A stretch of DNA of 64,000 nt from Corynebacterium yonathiae (GTDB lineage: Bacteria; Actinomycetota; Actinomycetes; Mycobacteriales; Mycobacteriaceae). The stretch lies in NCBI RefSeq assembly GCF_022288805.1, contig NZ_JAKOPM010000004.1:84392-148391 (forward strand), written 5' to 3'. Both the position numbers and the translations under genes were made by a program. The number at the start of each line of letters is the position of its first letter. Position 1 is the stretch's first letter. Positions 42,471 through 52,000 of this stretch are shown in pieces. The notes beneath the pieces are model-generated. The model was not told the origin of the DNA. It saw only the letters and a program-made list of their open reading frames with translations, and ran no database searches.

Positions 42471-43115
42471 CCCGGCACGTGCGGCGTCATCGGAGCCCGG
42501 AACGCGCATCTCGAATTTTTCAGTGACCACGGTGTAGTCAAAGTAGCCCATGCGCGCGATGGGCTTAATTTTGAGGATGTCGAGTTTGCCCTGAGCATCA
42601 ATAACGGATTCATCTATATGAATGGTTTTCACGTCCGCCACCACGAGATCGATACTGCCCACCTTGGAATTGCCGGGCACGCGCAGCGTGGTTTTGTACT
42701 GGCACTCGAACTTCACCGGGGATTCTTTCACCATGGGAATGCGGTGATTGTCCGCATACTCCTTAGTAACGGAAAGGCGATCCCATTCGCTTTCGCCGTA
42801 GGCGAGCACTTGGGCAGATTTATTGACTTCCTCGCGCAGATCATAGGTGGCCATATTCCACACAAACCAGCCGGTTTCCTCCGCATTTAGCACCGTGTCC
42901 TTGCGGCGACCATCCGGGTACTGATTGGCCGAAAACATCACCATGGGTGGGTCGAAAGTGAGGTTTTGCCACTGGCTATAGGGCGCGATGTTTTCGCGGC
43001 CCTCACCGTCCACGCTAGAGAGCCATCCAATGGGGCGCGGCACCGTGCTGGCTTTAAAAGGGGAAAACGGCAAGGGGTTGGGCTCAGATTGTGGGTGCCA
43101 AGAGATGGTCGACAT
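42453..43115 (-). CDS. Flavin reductase-like domain protein (flavoredoxin type)
   Basis: 220 residues from ATG 43115. FKASTVPRPIGWLSSVDGEG at the N-terminus and PPMVMFSANQYPDGRRKDT near residue 70 are typical of the FMN-binding split barrel of this family, which binds FMN and passes electrons or reduces flavin. It starts one base after the hutH stop region, so it is co-transcribed with hutH; a role in histidine use is not known. A longer in-frame ORF to 43223 lies inside hutH and is not likely to be used. Confidence 0.85.
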   Translation of the reverse strand: MSTISWHPQSEPNPLPFSPFKASTVPRPIGWLSSVDGEGRENIAPYSQWQNLTFDPPMVMFSANQYPDGRRKDTVLNAEETGWFVWNMATYDLREEVNKSAQVLAYGESEWDRLSVTKEYADNHRIPMVKESPVKFECQYKTTLRVPGNSKVGSIDLVVADVKTIHIDESVIDAQGKLDILKIKPIARMGYFDYTVVTEKFEMRVPGSDDAARAGLEGSA

Positions 43116-43116
43116 A

Positions 43117-44670
43117 TTAATCACGCAGCTTTCCAGTAGCATTCTCGACGGCTTCGACAAGCGAGCCCTCCTTGACCAGGCGCACCGTCTCTTCGATTTC
43201 CGGGGACAGATAGCGGTCCACACCTGGACCCTTGACGGTCTCGCGCAGCTTGGCGATCACCGCGCCGGTTCCCTTAGCCGGGGCGCCCTCGCGCATATCG
43301 ATGGCGCGGGCGGCGGTGAGGATTTCTACGGCAAGCACGCGCTGCAAGCCGTCAACGGCCTTGCGCAGCTTGCGCGCGGCGGACCAGCCCATGGATACAT
43401 GGTCTTCCTGCATAGCCGAAGAAGGGATGGAATCGGCCGAGGAAGGGCTGGCTAGGCGCTTCATTTCGCTCACGATGCCGGCCTGGGCATACTGGGCAAT
43501 CATGTGGCCGGAGTCAACACCGGGGTCGTCGGCAAGAAAGGCATTGAGACCACGGTTGCGCGCCGGGTCCAGGAAGCGGTCGGTGCGGCGCTCCGAAATG
43601 GAGGCCAGGTCCGCAGTGACAATGGCCAGGAAATCAAGCGCATAGGCCACTGGCGCGCCATGGAAGTTGCCGTTGGAGACCACGCGACCATCCTTGGCCA
43701 CCACCGGGTTATCCACCGCGGCAGCCAGCTCCCGCTCAGCCACCTGGGCGGTATGCGCCAGAGTATCGCGGAATCCCCCGGCAACCTGCGGGGCGCAGCG
43801 CACGGAGTAGGCATCCTGCACTTGGTTCTTCTTGAACTCCTCGAGCGCGGCCTCCAGGATCTCAGAGCCCTCGGCCACCTGGAGGATATTGGCCGCAGCA
43901 TCGGCCTGTCCCGGATGTGGGCGCAGCTGCTGCAGGTCATCTGCAAAGACCACGAGGGTACCCAGCAGGCCTTCCACGGTCATGGCGGTGGCAATATCGG
44001 CGGTCTTTGCGGCCGCGCGCAGGTCAGTAATGGCCAAGCAAAGCTGGCCAAGCATGCCATCGGTGCCGTTGATAAGAGCTAGGCCTTCCTTTTCCCGTAG
44101 CTGCAGCGGCTCGATACCGGCTGCGGCCAAGGCTTCGCCTGCCTCCTGCAGCTCGCCGTTCACGCGTACCTCGCCCTCACCCAACAGCGCCAGTGCGCAG
44201 TGCGCTAGCGGCGCCAAATCACCGGAGCAGCCCAACGAACCGTACTCGCGCACCACCGGCACAATCCCGGCGTTCAAGGCCTTGGCGTAGGTTTCTACCA
44301 CTACGGGACGCACGCCGGTGCGGCCGGTACACAGGGTAGACAGGCGCAGCAACATAAGCGCACGGATGACTTCTTCTTCCACCTCTGGACCAGTACCCGC
44401 AGCGTGCGAGCGCACAAGGGAAAGCTGCAACTGGGCACGCATCTCCTCCGGAATATGGCGTCGCGCCAGCGCGCCAAAGCCGGTGGAAATGCCATAGACC
44501 GGGGTGGGGTCCTGAGCCAATTCTTCTACGCGCTCGCGGGTGGCGGCCACCTCTTCGAACGCCTCAGGCGCAATCTCGACCTTCGCCCCATAGCGGGCAA
44601 CGGCAACAACGTCCTCAATGCTAAGGGCGCCAACGTTCACGGTCACGGTGGACGGGTAGGCGTTAGGCAT
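43117..44670 (-). CDS. hutH: Histidine ammonia-lyase HutH
   Basis: 517 residues. It removes ammonia from histidine to give urocanate. The MIO-forming triad, usually Ala-Ser-Gly, is Cys-Ser-Gly here (GSLGCSGDLAPLAH, C148-S149-G150). Other family segments are YGISTGFGALARRHIP near residue 60, ALINGTDGMLGQLCLA near residue 200 and EDHVSMGWSAARKLRKAVDG near residue 420. The gene lies apart from hutU-hutI, precedes a flavin reductase gene, and is followed upstream by palindromes (44708-44747) and hutR. Confidence 0.96.
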   Translation of the reverse strand: MPNAYPSTVTVNVGALSIEDVVAVARYGAKVEIAPEAFEEVAATRERVEELAQDPTPVYGISTGFGALARRHIPEEMRAQLQLSLVRSHAAGTGPEVEEEVIRALMLLRLSTLCTGRTGVRPVVVETYAKALNAGIVPVVREYGSLGCSGDLAPLAHCALALLGEGEVRVNGELQEAGEALAAAGIEPLQLREKEGLALINGTDGMLGQLCLAITDLRAAAKTADIATAMTVEGLLGTLVVFADDLQQLRPHPGQADAAANILQVAEGSEILEAALEEFKKNQVQDAYSVRCAPQVAGGFRDTLAHTAQVAERELAAAVDNPVVAKDGRVVSNGNFHGAPVAYALDFLAIVTADLASISERRTDRFLDPARNRGLNAFLADDPGVDSGHMIAQYAQAGIVSEMKRLASPSSADSIPSSAMQEDHVSMGWSAARKLRKAVDGLQRVLAVEILTAARAIDMREGAPAKGTGAVIAKLRETVKGPGVDRYLSPEIEETVRLVKEGSLVEAVENATGKLRD

Positions 44671-44707
44671 GGCAAATCTCCTTGAATAGGATCAATAGTT
44701 GAAAATG

Positions 44708-44747
44708 TGTCGCGCGACAGCCCAACGCGATAGATGTATGCTACATC
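44708..44747. promoter_or_regulatory. Two palindromes in the hutH promoter
   Basis: TGTCGCGCGACA (44708-44719) is a perfect 12-bp palindrome and GATGTA-TGC-TACATC (44733-44747) a perfect 6-bp inverted repeat that reaches into the hutR stop codon. Both lie within 80 bp upstream of hutH, where an IclR-type regulator would act. Neither matches the other sites in the hut region closely, so the binding protein is open. Confidence 0.5.
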
Positions 44748-45489
44748 ACTTTTTTCGGTTACGGTATATTTTCCCCGCCACCTTGTCCGATACCTCTTGC
44801 AAAGCCCGAATGGCAGTATCTACTTTGTCATCCGGAGTACCCACCGGATACGTCACCGCAGCCGCAGCTGCTGGTCGGTCCAAGTGATCCAGGATGGGCA
44901 CCGCCACAGAGGCCTGACCGCGGGTAATTTCTTCAACCTCCTGGTCCCACCCGCGTGTAGCCACTAAGCGCAAGCGCTCTTTCAATGCAGCAAAGCCGGA
45001 ACCTCCCGCGGTATCAAAGGCAGCGCGCACCTCCGCATCAGGCAGATGCGCCAGCATCACGCGGCCGGACGCCGTCTTTTGCGCCTGCAGTCGCACGCCC
45101 ACCTCGGTCACCAAGGAGGTAGCCCCCGCCGCACGCACTTCTTGCAGATACAAAATTTCCGATCCAGCCATACGTGACAGGTGCCCCGATCCACCCACCA
45201 GCGCCGCACACTGCTCCAAGTCCCGAGTGGCCATGCGCACCAAGGGCTGCTGCGTTACGTAGGCCGAAGCCATGGAATAAGCGGCCAGACCCAGGCCATA
45301 CGTCTTATGCTCCGGCAAATGGGCTACAAAACCAGCATCAACCATCTCCGCCAGCAGGTGGTATGTAGACGAGCGCGGCAGGTTGAGCTCACCTTGTATG
45401 CGGGCGGCAGATATAGGGACGTCGATAGTAGACAAAAGCTTGAGGATCTCCATCGCGTGACGCGCCGCTGGGACTCTGTTGGTACTCAC
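44746..45489 (-). CDS. hutR: IclR-family regulator of the hut genes
   Basis: 247 residues from GTG 45489; the frame continues upstream to 45543 but lacks a start with a ribosome site. The N-terminal winged helix (AARHAMEILKLLSTIDVPIS, then LPRSSTYHLLAEMVDAGF) and C-terminal effector domain (QAQKTASGRVMLAHLPD) are those of IclR. An IclR protein, HutR, activates hut genes in Corynebacterium resistens, and this gene sits between hutH and hutG, so the same role is probable. A perfect palindrome lies just upstream at 45504-45519. Confidence 0.87.
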   Translation of the reverse strand: MSTNRVPAARHAMEILKLLSTIDVPISAARIQGELNLPRSSTYHLLAEMVDAGFVAHLPEHKTYGLGLAAYSMASAYVTQQPLVRMATRDLEQCAALVGGSGHLSRMAGSEILYLQEVRAAGATSLVTEVGVRLQAQKTASGRVMLAHLPDAEVRAAFDTAGGSGFAALKERLRLVATRGWDQEVEEITRGQASVAVPILDHLDRPAAAAAVTYPVGTPDDKVDTAIRALQEVSDKVAGKIYRNRKK

Positions 45490-45503
45490 GCTTAGTGATT
45501 GTA

Positions 45504-45519
45504 GGCAGAGTTTCCTGCC
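45504..45519. promoter_or_regulatory. Palindrome between divergent hutR and hutG
   Basis: GGCAG-AGTTTC-CTGCC is a perfect 5-bp inverted repeat placed in the 62-bp gap between the hutR start (45489) and the hutG start (45552). It is well positioned for control of both genes. Confidence 0.5.
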
Positions 45520-45551
45520 ACCTGCCGCGGTTTTACCTAACATCGAAAACC

Positions 45552-46484
45552 ATGAACACTGAAAAAGCTGAACTTTTCACCCCCGCCCCCGAATGGTCCG
45601 GCCGCTCCGATGGACCAGGACCAGAGCACGCGCGCTGGCATAGCGTTATCAATCAATCCACCGACTCCCCCGCTCCGGTAACCCTCCTGGGCTTTGCCTC
45701 CGATGAGGGCGTGCTGCGCAATGGCGGACGCCAGGGGGCAGCCGCAGGCCCTGCCGCGCTGCGTTCCGCGCTTGGCTCCTTGGCGGTGCACCATGAGCAT
45801 GCGCTTGCCGACGCCGGCACGATCACCACCCAGGCCGACGACCTCGACGGCGCCCACGATGCTCTTTCCGATAAGGTGCAGGAACTTGTCGAGGCCGGCA
45901 CCCTCCCCATCATCCTCGGCGGCGGGCACGAGACTGCCTTTGGCTCCCACCGTGGCCTCTACCGCGCGGTAGGCGCCACCAAGATCATCAATCTGGACGC
46001 CCACTTCGATTTGCGCCGCGCGGACCAAGCCACCTCCGGCACCCCGTTCAAGCAGATTTCGGAGCTCACCGATGACTTCGATTACACAGTGTTGGGAATC
46101 TCTCGGCCCAATAACACCGCGGTGCTTTTCGACGAGGCAAAGGGCCTAAACGTCGCCATCACCCTGGACGATGAGCTAGTGAACCTCACCCCAGCCGAGT
46201 GCGCTGAGCTAGCCGCAAAGGCTACCGAGGGCAAGGACAAGGTCCACCTGTCCATCGACCTCGATGTCCTGCCGGCATCGACCGCGCCGGGCGTATCTGC
46301 CCCAGCTTCCCTGGGCGTGAGCTACGAGCGCATCCGCGCCATGGCTGTAGCCATCGCGCAGACCGGCAAGCTGGCCTTGGTGGACGTCGTCGAGCTTAAC
46401 CCCACCTTTGACATTGATAACCGCACTGCCAAGGCAGCGGCGCGGCTTATCGATGACATCGTCACGGCACACCTCACCAGCTAG
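45552..46484 (+). CDS. hutG: Formimidoylglutamase HutG (arginase family)
   Basis: 310 residues from ATG 45552. It hydrolyses formiminoglutamate to glutamate and formamide, the last hut step. The manganese ligands are in GGGHETAFGSHRG near residue 120, NLDAHFDLRR near residue 148 and SIDLDVLPASTAPGVSAP near residue 236. With HutH, HutU and HutI it completes the pathway. A strong hairpin overlaps the stop codon (46477-46511). Confidence 0.95.
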   Translation: MNTEKAELFTPAPEWSGRSDGPGPEHARWHSVINQSTDSPAPVTLLGFASDEGVLRNGGRQGAAAGPAALRSALGSLAVHHEHALADAGTITTQADDLDGAHDALSDKVQELVEAGTLPIILGGGHETAFGSHRGLYRAVGATKIINLDAHFDLRRADQATSGTPFKQISELTDDFDYTVLGISRPNNTAVLFDEAKGLNVAITLDDELVNLTPAECAELAAKATEGKDKVHLSIDLDVLPASTAPGVSAPASLGVSYERIRAMAVAIAQTGKLALVDVVELNPTFDIDNRTAKAAARLIDDIVTAHLTS

Positions 46485-46511
46485 ACGCCAACGGCGTTGG
46501 GGTTTAGCTGG
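46477..46511 (+). terminator. Compound hairpin over the hutG stop codon
   Basis: CCAGCTA (46477-46483) pairs with TAGCTGG (46505-46511), and inside it CCAACG (46488-46493) pairs with CGTTGG (46495-46500). No long T-run follows, so termination strength is uncertain. Confidence 0.6.
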
Positions 46512-46521
46512 ACCGTGCGGT

Positions 46522-46993
46522 TTAGCGGGTAGCTTTCTTACTCATCCAACGTTGGACTCCCCACCACATAGCGGGAGTAAAGGCCACGGCGATGAGCCAA
46601 TATACAAGCCAAAAGCTACCCGCTAAGCCAGTCACCGCAATGCCTATGAGCAGCAAAATCGCTGCGCCAACACTTGCGAGGACACATTGTGTGAAACTGC
46701 GCTGGTCAGCTTTAGGCCCTTTGCGAGTGCTGGCGCCAGAAACTTTCTGGTCTACGAATCCAGACAACCGAGAAAGCAATATAAAAGGCCGCAAAGCCGT
46801 GCATAAACTCGGCCGTACCGCCTTGACTCAGGCTCACATAGAAAAATACTAAAAGCAGCAGGTCGATAATTGGGGTCGCGGCCATAAGTATCAAACCGAG
46901 TTTGCGCAGGTTAAACACGTAGCGCAAAAGGCTGCCAGCCACTAAGCAAAGCCAAAAAGCTACCTCAGCTGCGATAGTGGCTATAAGCATCAT
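46522..46993 (-). pseudogene. Frameshifted YmcC-like membrane protein gene
   Basis: The gene starts at ATG 46993 with GGAGGG upstream and encodes three hydrophobic helices (EVAFWLCLVAGSLLRYV, ATPIIDLLLLVFFYVS, HGFAAFYIAFSVVW) until a stop at 46712. The following part of the same family, including KVSGASTRKGPKAD and a helix pair ending LIAVAFTPAMWWGVQRWM, continues in another frame to 46522. Together they match the two-part layout I recall for YmcC-like membrane proteins. The join lies near 46745-46755 and needs a net shift of one base; about eight residues may also have been lost, which suggests a small deletion. The function of the family is unknown. Confidence 0.65.
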
Positions 46994-47040
46994 TGCCCTC
47001 CAGCGATATCGGTCCTCTTACCCGTCTTGGATTCAACTTA

Positions 47041-48387
47041 TCAAAACAGCAGGTGGGCAATCGGGGTGGCGATGAGAATGGTCAGCGCTACACGCTCAAA
47101 CCAAATGATGACCAAGTGGGTCAGCTTCACCGGGATCTTGGTGGCTAGGATGCACGGCACCAGCGCCGAGAAGAAAATAATGGCAGAGACTGCCACCACG
47201 CCGATGACGAACTTGAGCACCATGCTGTCGCTGCCTGCCACTGCCGTGGCGGGCAGGAACATCTCCGCGATGCCCATGGCCGCGCCCTTGCCCGCTTGGA
47301 CCGGCTCCGGCAGCTGCACTACCCAGGCGAACGGGTAGAACAGGTAGCCGAGCCACTCGAAGATGGGTGTAAAGCGCGCAAGCAGCAGGCCTATGAGACC
47401 CACCGACATAATTGACGGCACGATGGCCGCCGCCATGCGCACACCATCGCGCAGGTTCTCCCAAATGGATTCCCACAACGACGGTGCTCGCTGCAGCGCC
47501 AGCATGGCCTCGCGCCACGCGTTTTTGATGCGCGAGCCTTCCACCGGCTTTTCCGGATCTGGGTGCGCGTCCGCAAAATACTCGTCCGGAATGGTGCGCA
47601 GCGGTGGAATCCGCACGGTAATGGCAGTAACCACAAAGGTCACGATGAGCGTGACAATGAAGTAGGTGCCCCATACCTTCATCAGATCGAGCTGCTTAGC
47701 GACGATGACCATGAAGGCCGCAGAGACCGTCGAAAACCCGGTGGCAATAATCGCTGCCTCACGCCCGGTATAGCCGCCCTTTTGGTAGACGCGGTCCGTG
47801 ACCAAAATTCCCAGTGAATACGAGCCCACGAACGAGGCCACTGCATCAATGGCAGAGCGCCCCGGCGTCTTCCACAGCGGCCGCATGATGGGCTGCATAA
47901 GCACGCCGACAAATTCCAGCAGGCCAAAGCCAATGAGAAATGCTAGGAACGCACCACCAATAGGCACAATGAGGCCTACCGGAATGGCAATCGAGTTCCA
48001 CAAGAACGGCACCAGGTCCTCATCACCGAGCACCCACGGCAGCGCGTCGATGACCATGAGGAACGAGATCACCGCACCGACAATATTGAGCACCGCAAAG
48101 ACTGCCTGAAGCGCGCTTTCTTTAAATGCGCCGGTAGTAAAACTGCGCACGGTTCCGTACACGGCCAAGGCAAAGATAATCCACGGCACCGCCGCCGGAA
48201 TTCCGTCACGCACCATCGTGACCATGTGATCCAAAGGAATAGAGCGCTTATCCTGATACGTCACCGGCAGGAAGAATACGAACGCGCCAATCGCGCTATA
48301 TAGAAAGAGTTTCCACCGTCCCCCAGGCTGCGGGATTTCCCCGTCATGACTCTGGTGGGAGGAATAGACCGATTCGGTAGAAGTCAC
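47041..48387 (-). CDS. YjiH-type membrane protein with nucleoside-recognition (Gate) domain
   Basis: 448 residues with about nine to eleven helices. FGLLEFVGVLMQPIMRPLWK near residue 155 and GSYSLGILVTDRVYQKGGYT near residue 190 are Gate-domain segments, repeated in the C-terminal half (FLPATAVAGSDSMVLKF). YjiH-type proteins are putative transporters of unknown substrate and are often found close to hutG, so a link with histidine or a breakdown product is suspected. It is convergent with hutG, with the broken gene between. Confidence 0.85.
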   Translation of the reverse strand: MTSTESVYSSHQSHDGEIPQPGGRWKLFLYSAIGAFVFFLPVTYQDKRSIPLDHMVTMVRDGIPAAVPWIIFALAVYGTVRSFTTGAFKESALQAVFAVLNIVGAVISFLMVIDALPWVLGDEDLVPFLWNSIAIPVGLIVPIGGAFLAFLIGFGLLEFVGVLMQPIMRPLWKTPGRSAIDAVASFVGSYSLGILVTDRVYQKGGYTGREAAIIATGFSTVSAAFMVIVAKQLDLMKVWGTYFIVTLIVTFVVTAITVRIPPLRTIPDEYFADAHPDPEKPVEGSRIKNAWREAMLALQRAPSLWESIWENLRDGVRMAAAIVPSIMSVGLIGLLLARFTPIFEWLGYLFYPFAWVVQLPEPVQAGKGAAMGIAEMFLPATAVAGSDSMVLKFVIGVVAVSAIIFFSALVPCILATKIPVKLTHLVIIWFERVALTILIATPIAHLLF

Positions 48388-48520
48388 AGTAGAACCGTCC
48401 CCTCAAGCTTGCATACAAAATTCAAGCCCGCGTGACAGCCTTACGCGAACATTGGGGATATGTTATCTAAGTAACACCTCACTGTCTAGACGTTTTCGAG
48501 ATCCAAGGCACAATAGAGTC

Positions 48521-48916
48521 ATGTCTAAACCCATTCGCGTCGTCGGCGCTGTCTTCCATGACGGCCAGCGCTTCCTCGCCTGCCGCAAGAAACCGGGCAA
48601 GCCACTCGAAGGCCACTGGGAATTCCCAGGTGGAAAAATCGAGCCTGGTGAAACACCTCAGCAGGCTTTAGCTCGGGAAATACACGAAGAGCTTAACCTC
48701 AAGGCCGAGGTGGGCTCCAAGGTTGCGACAACAACTTACGAGTACGATTTCGCAACCATTGAGCTAACGACTTTCTATTGCACGCTCATTGATGGCGACC
48801 TCCACCTGACCGACCATGACCTTGCACAATGGGTTACCTCCGCAGAAGCTGCAAAATTAAACTGGGCTCCCGCAGATATTCCAGCGGTCGAAGCATTAGC
48901 TTCTAATCACAACTAA
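48521..48916 (+). CDS. mutT: Nudix hydrolase, MutT-like (8-oxo-dGTP or related)
   Basis: 131 residues from ATG 48521, typical MutT length. The Nudix box is complete: GGKIEPGETPQQALAREI followed by HEEL (GX5EX7REXXEEXG form, with L-N-L after it). VVGAVFHDGQRFLACRKKPG and HWEFPGG are typical of MutT/NudG enzymes that cleave oxidised or modified nucleoside triphosphates. It lies 147 bp upstream of the PLD-helicase gene in the same direction; a hairpin between them (48920-48940) suggests at least partly separate transcripts. Confidence 0.9.
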   Translation: MSKPIRVVGAVFHDGQRFLACRKKPGKPLEGHWEFPGGKIEPGETPQQALAREIHEELNLKAEVGSKVATTTYEYDFATIELTTFYCTLIDGDLHLTDHDLAQWVTSAEAAKLNWAPADIPAVEALASNHN

Positions 48917-48919
48917 GGG

Positions 48920-48940
48920 ACGAAAGATCCTTTCTTTCGT
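48920..48940 (+). terminator. Hairpin after mutT
   Basis: ACGAAAGA and TCTTTCGT form a perfect 8-bp stem around TCCTT, 3 nt after the mutT stop. AGTGACCTTTT follows. A second small hairpin (GCGGA/TCCGC, 48963-48977) lies downstream. Confidence 0.6.
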
Positions 48941-49048
48941 AGTGACCTTTTGCCAGCATTCGGCGGATATCCTCCGCTAAACGCAACACCGGCGGGAGAA
49001 TATTTACTTACCAATCCTCTTTTATGCCAATTTGGAATGCCCAGCCTT

Positions 49049-49054
49049 TAGAAT
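49049..49054 (+). promoter_or_regulatory. Possible -10 of the PLD-helicase gene
   Basis: TAGAAT lies so that transcription would start about 3 nt before the ATG at 49064. The gene has no ribosome site, which fits a nearly leaderless message. The -35 region is poorly conserved. Confidence 0.45.
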
Positions 49055-49063
49055 TTGGTCAGT

Positions 49064-52000
49064 ATGAGCATCAATCCCGATTCTTCCCTACCTTTCGGTG
49101 CATACGAGACCCCCATTACGACCCGAATTCGCGAGCGAATGGAGGAAACGCTAACCCAACACCCTGCTGCAGGATTCGGTATTGGGAGAAGCTCCGATCA
49201 GGAAGCTCATGGCCGCTATACCTCGGCGGTTGCTCAGCACATCGGTTCACTCTTAGAGAACCGTCTCCGCGGTTTAAAGTCACCCGAAGATCGAGTTGCC
49301 CTGATTAACAACATTGCGCATCTACTGGGCGATGATGAGGGAATCGATTCCGAGGAGCTCCTCTACGCTGTGTACAACTCGGGGGTAGCGGATCCGCCCC
49401 TCCTACCGGACGTTTCACTCACCAAGAGCGCTCTTTTTACAAACACTCTGGGAGAGTCTAGCTTGACCAGCGAGATCGAGAGAGAAATTAAGACCGCTGA
49501 TTCGGTAGACCTGCTGTGCGCCTTCATCAAGAATTCCGGCATTAGCGTCCTCGATAGGCAGCTAGAGTATCTTCGCGACAATAAGATCCCCTTCCGCCTT
49601 CTTACTTCTACTTACTGCGGCGCGTCTGACGCTGCTGCTCTCGAGCGATTGGTTGAAAAGTACCAGGCAGATGTGAAAATTTGCTATGAACACAAATCCA
49701 CCCGCCTTCACGCCAAAGCTTGGCTGTTCCGCCGAAAATCCGGTTTCGACACTGCATTTATTGGTAGTTCCAACCTGTCAAGATCCGCTCTCGTCGATGG
49801 TTGGGAGTGGAATGTCCGCGGCTCTAACACCGCAACACCAGAAGTAATCGATAAGTTCATCAAGACTTTCGATAGTTACTGGCACGACAGCCATTTTAAG
49901 ACTTTCGACCCTAGTAGTGATATGGAGCGTCTTGAGCAGTCTCTGCGCATTGCGAAAGGGGGTGAATCGTCCGGAGCACTCCGCCAACTGGAGCTTTCTG
50001 GTCTAGAGGTAACGCCTTACCCCTACCAAGAAGAGATGCTTGAGGCGTTGCGGTCAGAGCGTGAGATAAAGGATCGACATAGAAACCTCCTGGTAGCTGC
50101 GACAGGAACTGGAAAGACTGTGGTTGCTGCACTGGATTATCGAAATCTTTGCGAGCAATGGAAGCGACGTCCTCGATTGCTCTTCGTGGCTCACCGGAAG
50201 GAAATTCTTCATCAGGCCCGACGGACATTCCGTGAAGTTCTCAAGGAGGCAGACTTTGGAGAGCTGCTTGTCGACGGCGCCGAGCCGCACCGTTGGGATT
50301 TTGTCTTTGCCAGCGTGCAATCCCTAAGTACTACCCGGCTACAAAAGCTAGATCCTGAACGCTTTGATGTCGTAATAATCGACGAGTTCCATCACGCGCA
50401 AGCTCCCACCTATAACGCGCTTTTAGACCACTTCCAGCCACGAGAGCTCTTAGGCTTAACAGCTACGCCGGAGCGTGGTGATGGCGAAAACGTTCAGAAG
50501 TACTTTGACTATCGCGTAGCCCATGAACTGCGTTTGTGGGATGCTTTGCGCTTGCAGCTCTTGGTTCCTATGCATTACTACGGCATTGCTGATGGAACGA
50601 ACCTTTCTTCATTGACCTGGAATCGCGGCAAAAAAGACTATAGCTCCAGAGAGCTCTCGGAGTTCTACATCAAAGCAGGAGAAAAGCGAACGCGTTTCAT
50701 TATTAACGAGCTGAGCCGCCGCATTTTCGATCTCTCAGAGATGAAAGCCATCGGGTTTTGCGTCACTATTGCTCACGCAAAATATATGGCAACGCAATTC
50801 CAACAATTTGGAATCCCAGCACGCGCTGTAACGAACGAACTCTCCGCCGCAGAGCGAGCCCAAGCCATTAGAGATCTGGAGACTGGCGAGGTCAAAGTCT
50901 TGTTCTCTGTGGATATATTTAACGAGGGTGTAGACATTCCTGCTGTTAATACCCTACTTTTGCTTCGGCCGACGCAAAGCCCTGTGGTTTTTCTGCAACA
51001 ACTGGGTCGCGGTCTCCGTCTATCTCCAGGCAAAGACTCCTGCGTCATTTTCGATTTCATCGGCCAGCAACATGCGGAGTTTGATTTCGAGCGAAAGTTC
51101 CATTCCTTAACCCGGAAACGGGGCAAGCGCCTGACTGAGGAAATCGAACAGGGTTTTCCCACCACTCCGCCGGGGTCACATATTCAGCTCGACCAAACGA
51201 CTACCGAACAGGTTCTCCGTAATGTCAAGAAGATCTCACGAAATTCACTACGCAAGGTACGTGCTTTGCTTTCTGAAATTCGAACTACAGATCTTAAAAA
51301 GTTCCTTGAGGAGGCAAATCTCCAATTAGAAGATATCTATCGCCCCTCAAAATATTCGTGGACGCGCCTGCTTCGAGAGGAAGGCCTAATTCAGCAGACT
51401 GCCAGTGAGAACGAAACATTTCTGCTTAATCGGATTCGGGTTTTCCTCCATGTCAACGATCCACACCGAATCGATGCCTACTTGCGCATCCTTTCCACCC
51501 CAGATCTTTGCTACGCCGATATGGTGCCATCCGATCAAGCCTTCACCCGGATGCTTGTTCTCGGGTTCTGGGCGAACTCAAATTCTCCGCATCCTGGCTC
51601 TTATGACAAGGCACTGACAATATTGCGCCAGCACCCGCAGATCACTTGGGAATTGCAACAGGTTATGCAATTGTGCAGTGACTCCTCTCGCATCATTCCG
51701 CAGCATAGCGAGACGTCCGTGTTGGAAACCCACGCAGATTATTCATTGGCCGAATTAATTGGCGCTTTGGAAACTGGAAGCCTTGCACAACTTGTGAATC
51801 TTCCCCGCGAGGGCGTGAAATACTTCCCCGATATCAATACAGATCTGTTCTTGGTGACGTTTCAAAAAGACGAACAAGTAAGTGCTTCTACGAATTATCG
51901 AGACTACCCAATTTCACCTGATCTGTTGCACTGGGAATCTCAATCAACGACGACGTTGAAGTCGAAGGCGGCTGAACGCTATATCGGCCATCAGAATCGT

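Noticed and set aside
42453..43223. Longer start for the flavin reductase-like protein
   Set aside because: The additional 36 residues would lie inside hutH, are basic and unlike the family, and have no ribosome site.
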